Assembly: GCF_001921215.1 (NCBI RefSeq)
Contig: NZ_MSIF01000001.1
Span: 434,001-498,000, forward strand
Length of the DNA stretch: 64,000 bases
Source: Actinophytocola xinjiangensis
GTDB lineage: Bacteria; Actinomycetota; Actinomycetes; Mycobacteriales; Pseudonocardiaceae
Direction: 5' to 3'
This document shows, in pieces, positions 37,051 to 45,298 of the stretch; position 1 is the first letter of the stretch; the number at the start of each line of letters is the position of its first letter. The notes below the pieces were generated by a model. That model was not told the DNA's origin. It worked only from the letters and a program-made list of their open reading frames with translations, and did not search any database. The translations under genes and the position numbers were made by a program.

Positions 37051-37872
37051 TCACCCGTCGGCGGCACAGCGGAAACCGGTGTTGCCGGCCGTGCTGTCGG
37101 CGGTGTTGGCGGTGCGGGCGGCGACCCGGTAGCGGTTGCAGTACGAGTGGTGGCACAGGTACGAACCACCCCGGATGACCTTGGCGGCGTCGGGCGCGTC
37201 GGTGGTCCAGTCGTCGGCACACCACTCCCAGACGTTGCCGGCGACGTTGTACAGTCCGAAACCGTTGGGCGGGAAGGCATCCACCGGCGCCGTGGCCAGG
37301 AAACCGTCTTCCTCGGTGTTGTTCACCGGGAAACGGCCCTGCCAGATGTTGCACCGGTGCTCGCCGCCGGGCGTCAGCTCGTCGCCCCACGGGTAGCGGC
37401 GCTGTTCGAGCCCGCCGCGCGCCGCGTACTCCCACTCCGCCTCGGTCGGCAGCCGCCCGCCCGCCCAACGGCAGTAGGCGTCCGCGTCGCGCCAGGACAC
37501 GTGGACCACCGGGTGGTCACCGCGCCCGTCGAGGACGCTGCCCGGACCCTCCGGCTCCCGCCAGTACGCCCCGTTCACCCCGCACCACCACGGCGTGCCC
37601 TCCGGTCGCGGCGCGCCCCGGCGCAGCGCCCCCGGCAGCAGCCCGGCGAACACGTAGGACCAGCCGAACCGCTCGGCGTCGGTCTCGTGCCCGGTGTCCT
37701 CGACGAACCGGGCGAACCGCTCGTTGGTGACCGTGTACGCGCCGATCAGGAACGGCGCGACCGCGACCGGCCGGACCGGGCCCTCGCTGCCGTCGGCCGC
37801 CGCCTCCTGGTCGTCGGTGCCCATCAGGAACGTCCCGCCGGGCAGGGAAACCAGGTCGTCCGGGTGCGCCAT
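37051..37872 (-). CDS. Formylglycine-generating enzyme (SUMF1/FGE)
   Basis: 273 residues, single FGE-sulfatase domain. It has the full copper-site motif SYLCHHSYCNRYR followed by an Asn/Thr-rich stretch and GFRCA, as in human SUMF1 and bacterial FGE; most paralogues of this fold lack both Cys. It should therefore oxidise the Cys of a C-x-P-x-R sequence in sulfatases to formylglycine. Other family motifs: LPGGTFLMGTD at the start, HPVVHVSWRDADAYCRWAGG, RLPTEAEWEYAARGG. No sulfatase gene is seen nearby. It starts 1 nt after the end of the upstream membrane-protein gene, so both share a transcript. Confidence 0.92.
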   Translation of the reverse strand: MAHPDDLVSLPGGTFLMGTDDQEAAADGSEGPVRPVAVAPFLIGAYTVTNERFARFVEDTGHETDAERFGWSYVFAGLLPGALRRGAPRPEGTPWWCGVNGAYWREPEGPGSVLDGRGDHPVVHVSWRDADAYCRWAGGRLPTEAEWEYAARGGLEQRRYPWGDELTPGGEHRCNIWQGRFPVNNTEEDGFLATAPVDAFPPNGFGLYNVAGNVWEWCADDWTTDAPDAAKVIRGGSYLCHHSYCNRYRVAARTANTADSTAGNTGFRCAADG

Positions 37873-37873
37873 C

Positions 37874-39670
37874 TCAGCGCCACTCGATGAGGTCGTCGAG
37901 CGGCATCGGGTGCTCCGGGCCCTTGGCCGGCAGCCAGTGCATGGCCCCGCTGCGGTGCAGCACGACGATCCGGTTGTCGGCGTCGGCCGGGCCGACCACC
38001 ACGAAACCCGAGTCCGGAGCCACCCCGGCGTAGTCCCGGGCGACGTCGGTGCGCACCAGCCCGTTCACGCCGCCACCGACGACCGTGCCGGCGCCGTCCA
38101 CGACGACCACACAACGCACCGGGTCCTCGCGGTCGTGCGCCCAGCCGTAGAAGATCGGCGCCGGGTGGCCGTCGGCCAGCGGCGCGGGATCCACCGGCTC
38201 GACGGCGTTGACCGTGCCGGCCGCGCGCAGCGGACGTTTGTTGCCGCGCGCGGGCAGCAGGGGCTCCATGGCGCCGCGGTCCAGCCGCGACCCCAACTCC
38301 GGGCCGCCGCAGCCGAGGGTGAAGTCGTCGGTGAACGGGTAGTGGCCCAGCGCCCGCAGCCGGGGCACCAGGTCCTCGGCGGCCGGGTAGACGCGGTAGG
38401 CGTCGCTCAGGCCGGCGCGCAGCGCCACCGCCTCCACCTCGTGGATCCGCCCGGCCGTGCGTTCCTGCTTGGCGTAGGGCGCGCCGAGGGCGAACCCGAG
38501 CAGCCCGGTGAGCACCACCGCCACGGCGATCCGGTACCCGCGCAGGTCCACCTTCCGGTGGGCGACGGAGGCCACCATCACCAGCGCGGGGATCGACAGC
38601 AGCACCGACGCCGAGGTGTAGCGCGCGGTGTGCAGGCCGACCTCCTCGCCGTAGTCGACCCTGGCCAGCGCGATCATCCCGCAGTACAGCAGGGCGTGGC
38701 CGGCCAGCGCCCACCAGAACCACAGCCGGGGCTCGCGGGCCACCTTGCTGGTGGCGAGCGCGCCGTACACCGCGATGATCAGCGCGCCCGCGGCGGCGGC
38801 CACCCCGCCGTCCTCGGTGGTCCACAGCTTGCCGGCGATGGCGAGGAAGTAGTACAGCAGGCTGCCCAGGTCGCCGGCCGGCTGCCCGGCCAGCGGCGGC
38901 GACGGCCGGAAGTGCAGCCACACCAGCACGACCGTCACGCCCAGGACCAGCGGCAGGACCCGCTTCCACCAGACCTCGCGGCGCAGCAGGGCCAGCAGGG
39001 CCAGCATCGGCCAGACGGGGAACGCGGTGCCGTAGGTCAGGCTGCCCAGCAGCGCGAGCGCCAGCGCCGGCCACCACCGACCACGGCTGGCCAGCAGCAG
39101 CGACACGACCACGATCAGGTTGGCGGTCAGCCACGCGGTGCCGCTCATCGCCCGGGTGAAGTTCCACAGGCCGTGCAGGCTGAACACCAGGGCCGAGGCG
39201 GCCACCAGCAGCCCGGCCCTGACCAGCGGCGGCAGGTCGCGGGGCAGCGCGGCGCCCAGCGCCACGACGGTGAGCGCGGCGACCACCACGACGAACACGC
39301 CGAGCGTGCGGTTGTCCCCGGCGAACCATTCGATGTTGAGCCAGTAGAACAGCGTCGGCAGACCGAGCAGGTGCTCGTTGGAGAAGTAGTTCTGCAGGTC
39401 GAACGGCTTGAGGGTGCCGTCGGCGTTGGTGATCCTGGTGAGCTGGAACAGGTAGTCGATGTGCTGCAGGCGCCCGGCGCGGGTGACCTCCAGCAGCGTG
39501 GTGAGCGCCGGCACGGCGGCCAGCAGGGCTACCAGCCTGGGCAGCCACCGGCTCAGCGCCAGCCTTCTGGCGTACTCCAGCCAGGCAGGTCGGCCGGTGT
39601 GGACGGTCGACGCCGCCGGTTCGGGCGTCGGGTCCGGCACGGGATCGTTCCTCAACGCCGTGGTCGTCAC
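37874..39670 (-). CDS. Polytopic membrane protein, glycosyltransferase-like topology
   Basis: 598 residues. About 11-12 hydrophobic helices lie between residues ~40 and 400, followed by a ~190-residue soluble domain (from AKQERTAGRIHEVEAV to the end). Layout resembles GT-C-type lipid-sugar glycosyltransferases or the membrane proteins of surface-polymer loci, but no catalytic Asp motif is convincing. Linked to the FGE gene, which ends its operon. Function unknown. Confidence 0.8.
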   Translation of the reverse strand: MTTTALRNDPVPDPTPEPAASTVHTGRPAWLEYARRLALSRWLPRLVALLAAVPALTTLLEVTRAGRLQHIDYLFQLTRITNADGTLKPFDLQNYFSNEHLLGLPTLFYWLNIEWFAGDNRTLGVFVVVVAALTVVALGAALPRDLPPLVRAGLLVAASALVFSLHGLWNFTRAMSGTAWLTANLIVVVSLLLASRGRWWPALALALLGSLTYGTAFPVWPMLALLALLRREVWWKRVLPLVLGVTVVLVWLHFRPSPPLAGQPAGDLGSLLYYFLAIAGKLWTTEDGGVAAAAGALIIAVYGALATSKVAREPRLWFWWALAGHALLYCGMIALARVDYGEEVGLHTARYTSASVLLSIPALVMVASVAHRKVDLRGYRIAVAVVLTGLLGFALGAPYAKQERTAGRIHEVEAVALRAGLSDAYRVYPAAEDLVPRLRALGHYPFTDDFTLGCGGPELGSRLDRGAMEPLLPARGNKRPLRAAGTVNAVEPVDPAPLADGHPAPIFYGWAHDREDPVRCVVVVDGAGTVVGGGVNGLVRTDVARDYAGVAPDSGFVVVGPADADNRIVVLHRSGAMHWLPAKGPEHPMPLDDLIEWR

Positions 39671-39706
39671 GCGATTCCTGTTTCGTTCACTGCAATTTCG
39701 GACGGG

Positions 39707-39712
39707 AGTATA
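39707..39712 (-). promoter_or_regulatory. TATACT -10 element for the membrane-protein/FGE operon
   Basis: On the minus strand TATACT is a near-perfect -10 hexamer about 37 nt before the ATG of the 598-residue membrane protein, in an A/T-rich 121-nt divergent gap. No good -35 is visible. Confidence 0.4.
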
Positions 39713-39779
39713 ACCCCGGCTGAATTAATTGTTATTGGCAGGTCCCCATTCCTTGTTTCCCGCCATTTATCGATATCGC

Positions 39780-39785
39780 TAGGGT
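39780..39785 (+). promoter_or_regulatory. TAGGGT -10 element, leaderless start
   Basis: TAGGGT ends exactly 6 nt before ATG 39792, so transcription would begin at or next to the start codon. Actinobacterial leaderless genes have this TAnnnT-N6-ATG layout. No ribosome-binding site precedes this ATG, which fits. Confidence 0.45.
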
Positions 39786-39791
39786 TGCCGG

Positions 39792-40820
39792 ATGCGCGCA
39801 CTCGCCTTCGGGCTGGCCACGGTGATCGGCCTGCTGCTGCTGGCCACCGTGGTCCGCGCCACCGACGTGCTCGTCGGGCCGCCGGAGGCCGACCGGACCG
39901 GCACCGCCACGGTGACCGACTGCACCACCTACGGCCCGGTCGGCCGCTGGGGCGTCGGCACCTCCCACGAGTGCCGGGCCGACGTGCGCTGGGACGACGG
40001 CGTGACCGGGACGGTGACCTTCCCGCCCGGCCAGCTCGCGCCGGGGGAGCGGGACGTCGCCGTGTTCGACTCCGGTCGGTCCCCGGGCGCCAACGACAGC
40101 GCGCGGTGGACGCTGGCCGGTCCGGTCCTCTCGATCGCCCTTGGTCTGCTGACCGTGTGGTTCGCCGCCGCCACCATCGGCCTGCTGATCCCGCGCCGAC
40201 CCCGTGACCAGCGCCCCGACCGGCGCCGGGACAAACCCGATGAGCGGTGGCCGGTGACCAAGGCCGAGGTCGCGCGGGCGCCGGTGCCCCGGCGGGTGCG
40301 GCGGCTGCGGCTGATCGCGTGGCTGGGGCTGGGGGCCGGCGCGCTGGAGGTGCTGGCGTCCCTGCCGTTGTTCGACGCCCCGAGGCGGGTGGGCCCGTTC
40401 GTCTCGCCGTGGCCGGAGCTGGAGTCCGCGTGGCTGGTCGACCCGCCCTCCGGGGTGATCACCGGGTTCGGCGCGCTGGTCGCGGTGATCGCCGGCCTGG
40501 TCGCCTCGTCGGTGCACACCGACGTCGCCCGGATCGTGCGGTACGGGCAGCCGTACGTGGACTCCCGGCGGGTGCGGCCGGCGTCGGCCGGGCGGTGGTC
40601 GTGGGTGCCGGTGGCGGTGCTCGCCGCGCTGGGCGTGCTGGCCGTGGTGAGCGCGGTCGGTGCCCTCCCGGCGGACGCGCCGGCGGCGGTCGCGCTGGCC
40701 GCCGGACGGGACGCGATCCTGCTGTTCTCGCTGGTCGCGGTGGTGCTGGCGACCCGCCAGTCGGCACGGGAGATGGCCACCGAGGTGCTGCGGAATTCAT
40801 GGGAACCTGAAATCAGGTAG
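39792..40820 (+). CDS. DUF6346-type membrane protein
   Basis: 342 residues. An N-terminal membrane helix (FGLATVIGLLLLATVVRA), an extracytoplasmic ~80-residue beta domain with two Cys (DCTTYGPVGRW, HECRADVRWDDG), then further helices near 118-138, 175-195, 228-245, 273-293 and 305-322. It resembles DUF6346 proteins. Precedes the second type VII accessory block with 16 nt spacing. Unknown function. Confidence 0.75.
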   Translation: MRALAFGLATVIGLLLLATVVRATDVLVGPPEADRTGTATVTDCTTYGPVGRWGVGTSHECRADVRWDDGVTGTVTFPPGQLAPGERDVAVFDSGRSPGANDSARWTLAGPVLSIALGLLTVWFAAATIGLLIPRRPRDQRPDRRRDKPDERWPVTKAEVARAPVPRRVRRLRLIAWLGLGAGALEVLASLPLFDAPRRVGPFVSPWPELESAWLVDPPSGVITGFGALVAVIAGLVASSVHTDVARIVRYGQPYVDSRRVRPASAGRWSWVPVAVLAALGVLAVVSAVGALPADAPAAVALAAGRDAILLFSLVAVVLATRQSAREMATEVLRNSWEPEIR

Positions 40821-40836
40821 GTCCGTCCAACCGCCC

Positions 40837-41364
40837 ATGAATCTGGATGTAGGGGCCGGCGAGCGACGGCTCGCCGACTACATGCGACGGGTCGGCGAGA
40901 TCCAGCAGCGGGCCGAGCAGACCCAGGCCGAGCTCAGGACGCTGCGGGCGCGGGCCACCAGCCCCGACCGGGGGGTGTCGGTGGAGATGGCCCCAGGCGG
41001 CCGCCTTGAGCGGCTGGTCATCACGCCGGAGGCCATGCGCAACGGCCCCGACCAGCTCGCCGCGATGATCACCGAGACCATCCGGGGCGCGCACGCCGCC
41101 GTCGCCGAGCAGATGCAGCAGACACTCCAGCCGCTGATCGGCGACTCCCCGGCCATGGACTTCCTGCGCGACCAGATCGAGGTCGCCCAGCGCGAGGACG
41201 ACGACGAGCCGGACCCCACCGACCCCAGCCCCGGGCCGGTGACCGGGGACGAGCGGGAACCCGAGGCCCCGCTGCGCTCCGAGGCCCCCGCCGCCCGCCC
41301 CCGCCGCACCGACGCCGAGGACGACGAGGGCTTCGACTCGGTCTGGGGGGACGACCGTGGGTGA
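40837..41364 (+). CDS. YbaB/EbfC-family nucleoid-associated protein
   Basis: 175 residues. The first ~95 fit the YbaB/EbfC fold (helix, beta strands MAPGGRLERLVITPEAM, long helix AAMITETIRGAHAAVAEQM). The rest is an acidic, Pro-rich disordered tail ending DDEGFDSVWGDD. In actinobacteria such YbaB variants often sit in type VII substrate operons, and DNA binding there is not established. It overlaps the next gene by 8 bp. Confidence 0.8.
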   Translation: MNLDVGAGERRLADYMRRVGEIQQRAEQTQAELRTLRARATSPDRGVSVEMAPGGRLERLVITPEAMRNGPDQLAAMITETIRGAHAAVAEQMQQTLQPLIGDSPAMDFLRDQIEVAQREDDDEPDPTDPSPGPVTGDEREPEAPLRSEAPAARPRRTDAEDDEGFDSVWGDDRG

Positions 41365-41665
41365 CTTCGAGATGGTCCCCGCCGACGTGACCGGCCACGC
41401 CGGCAGCGTCGACGGCTTCGGAACGGCCCTGAGCGCCGCCGGAGCCAAGGGCGCCGGCGTCGACCTGGGCATCGAGACCTACGGGATCATCGGCCAGGTC
41501 TTCAGCGGGTCCGCCAGGGTGCAGATCGCCATGACCGGCAACTCCATCTCCGAGATGGCCTCCTCCCTGCCCGACATCGCCGACGCGTTGCGCGACTGCG
41601 CCGACTCCACCACCCAGACCGACGACGAGCACGCGTCCCTGTTCGAACAGTTCCTGGAGGACTAG
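41357..41665 (+). CDS. EspC-like/type VII secretion target protein
   Basis: 102 residues, two-helix pattern with VPADVTGHAGSVDGFG at the start, as in short proteins annotated as type VII secretion target or EspC family. No W-x-G motif and no clear Y-x3-D/E signal in its tail (LFEQFLED). GTG 41357 overlaps the YbaB gene. Probably a co-secreted partner of the following protein. Confidence 0.65.
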   Translation: MGDFEMVPADVTGHAGSVDGFGTALSAAGAKGAGVDLGIETYGIIGQVFSGSARVQIAMTGNSISEMASSLPDIADALRDCADSTTQTDDEHASLFEQFLED

Positions 41666-41667
41666 CG

Positions 41668-42723
41668 GTGGTTGTCGAGGTCAACGCGGACAACGCGACC
41701 GACGGTGCCCGGATCGTCGACACGGTCTGGCAGTGCGCCCAGGATTTCAACAACCCGAGCGACTGGGCCTTCGACGGCGTCGCCCTGGGGCTCGACGTGC
41801 TCGGCTTCGTCGCCAACCCGCTGGGCATGCTCGTCGGCGGCGGCATCGGCTGGCTGATCGAGCACGTCTCCTTCCTCAAGGAGCCGCTCGACGACCTGGC
41901 CGGTGACCCCGGCGCGGTCAACGGCGTCGCCGCGACCTGGGGCGAGGTCGCCACGGAGTGCGCCAGGATCAGCCAGGAGTACGCCCAGGCCGCCACCAGC
42001 GAGACCGCGACCTGGAAGGGCGAGGCCGCCGACGCCTACCGTGCCGCCGCCACCCAGGTCGCCGAGCAGGTCGCGGCGCTGGAGGGCGCGGCGACGGCGG
42101 TGTCCACCGGCGTGCGCTGCACTGGCGTCCTGGTCGCCACCGTGCGCGGCATCATCCGCGACATCATCGCCGACGTCGTGGCGGAGTTCCTGATCGCAGC
42201 GGTGTCCGCGCTCGCGACCAGTTGGTGCAGCTTCGGTGCCTCGGTCGCCGCGTTCACCGGCTGGGCCGTGGCCCGCGCCGCCTCCACCGCCGGCAAGATC
42301 GCCGGCAAGGTCAGCAAGCTGCTGATGAAGCTGGCGATGGCCATTCGCAAGTTCGACAAGCTGCGCAAGGCGTCGGACGCGCTGGCCAAGGCGTCGGTGA
42401 AGGTCGGCAAGCGGGCCAAGGAGATGGGCCGGGCCATCGGCAAGCACCGCGACTCCCTGCGCCAGGTCGAAGGCGGCGTCGACCGGGCCAACAGCGCGAT
42501 CCGGGACCGGATCACCTTCGGCAACGACCAGCTCAGCCGAGGCGCCGAACGCGTCGACGACGTGATGTCACCGCGTGGCCGCGACGGCTTCGCCGACACC
42601 ATCAAACCGATCTCCCTGGCGCGTACCGGCGGTGCCGAGGCGTTCAAGGAGGTCGCGAACTGGGACGACAGCTACGAGGACGCCCAGCAGGAGCTCCAGG
42701 AGGAGGCCAAGCAGCAGCGGTAG
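41668..42723 (+). CDS. WXG-motif protein with membrane segments and Lys-rich tail
   Basis: 351 residues. A WXG-type helical hairpin at ~85-155 carries TWKGEAADAY (W-x-G). Hydrophobic stretches lie at ~35-60 and ~160-210, then comes a strongly basic helical stretch (KVSKLLMKLAMAIRKFDKLRK, then KASVKVGKRAKEMG). This is the layout of long type VII substrates that insert in membranes. GTG start 2 nt after the preceding stop. No recognised toxin domain. May form a channel or anchor. Confidence 0.7.
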   Translation: MVVEVNADNATDGARIVDTVWQCAQDFNNPSDWAFDGVALGLDVLGFVANPLGMLVGGGIGWLIEHVSFLKEPLDDLAGDPGAVNGVAATWGEVATECARISQEYAQAATSETATWKGEAADAYRAAATQVAEQVAALEGAATAVSTGVRCTGVLVATVRGIIRDIIADVVAEFLIAAVSALATSWCSFGASVAAFTGWAVARAASTAGKIAGKVSKLLMKLAMAIRKFDKLRKASDALAKASVKVGKRAKEMGRAIGKHRDSLRQVEGGVDRANSAIRDRITFGNDQLSRGAERVDDVMSPRGRDGFADTIKPISLARTGGAEAFKEVANWDDSYEDAQQELQEEAKQQR

Positions 42724-42782
42724 GTCCCTGCCGTTCGCCGAATCTCGTCCGGCGCGGGTGGTGATCAAACTGGAATCGGCCC

Positions 42783-43244
42783 GTGGCAACCCTGCACCAC
42801 GTGCTGGCCGGTCATCCGCCCGCGCCGGATCGAGGCATCCCCGCGACGGTCGCCTGCGAGCTGGTCACCGGTCTCGACGACACCTCCGTCCAGGACGCCT
42901 ACGAACGGTCCGGCGCCGCCGCGTACCTGGTGGCGCCCTATCCGCGGGTCCTGGGGGAGCGGGGCACCCGGCGGTTGGTCGTCGGCCAGATCAGGGTCGC
43001 GGTGACCTCCACCCGGGACGTCCGCCTCGCGCTCGGCGTCGAGGGCGCGTGGTCGGAGACCGGCGGCTGGCACCACGCGCTGTTGCCGATCGCGGCCACC
43101 ACGCTGATCGCCGGCGGCGTCGCCCTGCGCCGTTTGCAACGACCACGGGCGCGGCACTACGTGATCACCCTGTTGCTGGTGGTGGCGCTGCTCGCGGTGC
43201 TGTTACTGGCGGGTGCGCTGGTGCCGGCCGTGCTCAACCGCTGA
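42783..43244 (+). CDS. Two-TM hypothetical membrane protein
   Basis: 153 residues, soluble N-terminal ~95 and two hydrophobic helices (HHALLPIAATTLIAGGVAL; HYVITLLLVVALLAVLLLA). GTG start; no recognised family. The gap of 59 nt upstream shows no clear ribosome-binding site. Might belong to the preceding secretion block. Confidence 0.6.
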   Translation: MATLHHVLAGHPPAPDRGIPATVACELVTGLDDTSVQDAYERSGAAAYLVAPYPRVLGERGTRRLVVGQIRVAVTSTRDVRLALGVEGAWSETGGWHHALLPIAATTLIAGGVALRRLQRPRARHYVITLLLVVALLAVLLLAGALVPAVLNR

Positions 43245-43304
43245 GCCCACCGCCGCGGACCTCGGTCGCGGGGTGGTGACCGGTCAGCGGTGCGATGATG
43301 GGGC

Positions 43305-43562
43305 ATGGCTCAATGCGTCCATCTCGACCAGATCCACGACGTGTCACCGGACACGACCGAAGGGTGTGCGGACTGCCTGGCCATCGGCGGCCGGTGGGTC
43401 CACCTGCGGGAGTGCCTGACCTGCGGGCACGTCGGCTGCTGTGACTCCTCGCCGCACCGGCACGCCAGCGCCCACTTCGCGGCCACCCAGCACCCGATCG
43501 TGCGCTCGTTCGAACCGGGCGAGGACTGGCGGTGGTGTTTCGTGGACCAGACCATCGTCTAG
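43305..43562 (+). CDS. UBP-type zinc-finger protein
   Basis: 85-residue stand-alone UBP zinc finger. Zinc ligands are visible: C5/H6, GCADC, HLRECLTCGHVGCCD, then HRHASAH and HPIV. In eukaryotes the fold binds ubiquitin C-termini; in bacteria the partner is unknown. It stands directly before the response-regulator flavoprotein and histidine kinase, an arrangement I recall from other actinobacteria, so it may be part of that signalling unit. Confidence 0.88.
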   Translation: MAQCVHLDQIHDVSPDTTEGCADCLAIGGRWVHLRECLTCGHVGCCDSSPHRHASAHFAATQHPIVRSFEPGEDWRWCFVDQTIV

Positions 43563-43642
43563 CGGAGGAATGATCACCGGCGGGGCGGTGTTGGTCAGTT
43601 CCGTCGCGTCCGGCGTCGGCCGGACCTTGGGAGTGTGAACGA

Positions 43643-45298
43643 GTGAACAAGCCCGTCCTGCTGACCGTCGACGACGACGAGGGGGTCTCCCGGGCCGTGG
43701 CCCGCGACCTGCGCCGCCGCTACGGCGAGGGGCACCGGATCGTCCGCGCGTCCTCCGGCAAGGACGCGCTGGAGGCGTTGCGGGAGCTGAAGTTGCGCGG
43801 CGAACAGGTCGCCGCGATGCTCGCCGACTACCGCATGCCGGAGATGAACGGCATCGAGTTCCTGGAGCAGGCGATGGACCTGTTCCCGCGTGCCCGCCGG
43901 GCGCTGCTCACCGCCTACGCCGACACCGACGCCGCGATCCAGGCGATCAACCTGGTCGACGTCGACCACTACCTGCTCAAGCCGTGGGATCCGCCGGAGG
44001 AGAAGCTCTACCCGGTCGTCGACGCGCTGATCGAGCTGTGGTGCGACGTTGCCGTGCCGGCCGTCGAGGAGATCAAGATCGTCGGCCACCGGTGGTCGGC
44101 GCCGACGTTCACCGCACGGGACTTCCTGGCCCGCAACGCCGTGCCCTACCGCTACTACAGCATCGACGAGCCGGAGGGCCACCGGCTGCTCGACGCCGCG
44201 TCGGCCGACCCGACCGAGATCCCGGTGGTGATCACCCCCGACGGGCAGGCGCTGCGCTCGCCCACCGACGCCGAGATCGCCTCGGCCGTTGGCCTGACCG
44301 TCGACCCGGAGACCGACTTCTACGACCTGGTGGTCGTCGGCGGCGGCCCGGCCGGCCTCGGCTCGGCGGTCTACGGGGCGTCCGAGGGGCTGCGCACCCT
44401 GCTGGTCGAACGCCAGGCGGCCGGTGGTCAGGCCGGACAGAGCTCCCGGATCGAGAACTACCTCGGCTTCCCCGACGGCGTGTCCGGCTCGCAGCTGACC
44501 GACCGCGCCCGCCGGCAGGCGGTCAAGTTCGGTGCCGAGATGCTCACCGCGCGCGACGTGACGGCCCTGGAGGTGGCTGGCTCGGCCAGGACCGTGCGCT
44601 TCGGCGACGGCAGCGGCATCGCCGCGCACGCGGTCATCCTGGCCACCGGCGTCTCCTACCGCAGCCTCGACGCCCCCGGCGTCGAGGACCTCGTCGGCCG
44701 GGGCGTGTACTACGGCTCGGCGATGACCGAGGCGGCCGAGTGCGCCGACCGCGACGTCTACATCGTCGGTGGCGCCAACTCCGCCGGGCAGGCCGCGGTG
44801 TTCTTCGCCCGGCACGCCAGAACGGTCACGCTGGTCGTGCGCGGCCCGTCGCTGCGGGCGTCGATGTCGCACTACCTGGTCCAGCAGCTGGAGGCGATCG
44901 ACAACGTCCACGTGCGCACCGGCACGACCGTCGTCGAGGCGCGCGGCGGCGACCACCTCGAAGGGCTGCGGCTGCGCGCCACCGACGGCACCGAGGAGGT
45001 CGTCGACGCCCACCACCTGTTCATCTTCATCGGCGCCGCCCCCCGCACCGACTGGCTCGACGGCCTCGTGCGGCGCGACGAGCGCGGATTCGTGTGGACC
45101 GGCCCCGACCTGGTCGTGGACGGCTCGCGGCCCTCCGGCTGGACGCTGGACCGCGACCCGTACTACCTGGAGTCCAGCGTGCCGGGCGTGTTCGTCGCCG
45201 GGGACGTGCGCGCCCAGTCGGTCAAGCGGGTCGCCTCGGCGGTCGGCGAGGGCGCGATGGCCGTGACGCTGGTACACCGGTACCTGGAGGAGCGGTGA
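43643..45298 (+). CDS. Fused response regulator/thioredoxin-reductase-like flavoprotein
   Basis: 551 residues. Receiver domain at ~1-130 with the acidic pocket VDDDEG, phospho-acceptor Asp in ADYRMP (~61) and Lys in YLLKPW. A linker with a Trx-like piece (~140-220) follows. From ~225 there is a TrxR-type FAD/NADPH fold: VVVGGGPAGLGSAVYG and VGGANSAGQAAVFFA. Where thioredoxin reductases have CxxC the sequence is VYYGSAMTEA, so there is no redox disulfide and ordinary TrxR activity is unlikely. It overlaps the histidine kinase gene by 4 bp, so the two form a sensor/responder pair whose output is a flavin enzyme instead of DNA binding. Confidence 0.92.
   Translation: MNKPVLLTVDDDEGVSRAVARDLRRRYGEGHRIVRASSGKDALEALRELKLRGEQVAAMLADYRMPEMNGIEFLEQAMDLFPRARRALLTAYADTDAAIQAINLVDVDHYLLKPWDPPEEKLYPVVDALIELWCDVAVPAVEEIKIVGHRWSAPTFTARDFLARNAVPYRYYSIDEPEGHRLLDAASADPTEIPVVITPDGQALRSPTDAEIASAVGLTVDPETDFYDLVVVGGGPAGLGSAVYGASEGLRTLLVERQAAGGQAGQSSRIENYLGFPDGVSGSQLTDRARRQAVKFGAEMLTARDVTALEVAGSARTVRFGDGSGIAAHAVILATGVSYRSLDAPGVEDLVGRGVYYGSAMTEAAECADRDVYIVGGANSAGQAAVFFARHARTVTLVVRGPSLRASMSHYLVQQLEAIDNVHVRTGTTVVEARGGDHLEGLRLRATDGTEEVVDAHHLFIFIGAAPRTDWLDGLVRRDERGFVWTGPDLVVDGSRPSGWTLDRDPYYLESSVPGVFVAGDVRAQSVKRVASAVGEGAMAVTLVHRYLEER

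Noticed and set aside
43643-45298. Ordinary thioredoxin reductase
   Set aside because: The CxxC redox motif is replaced by a Cys-free stretch and a receiver domain is fused.
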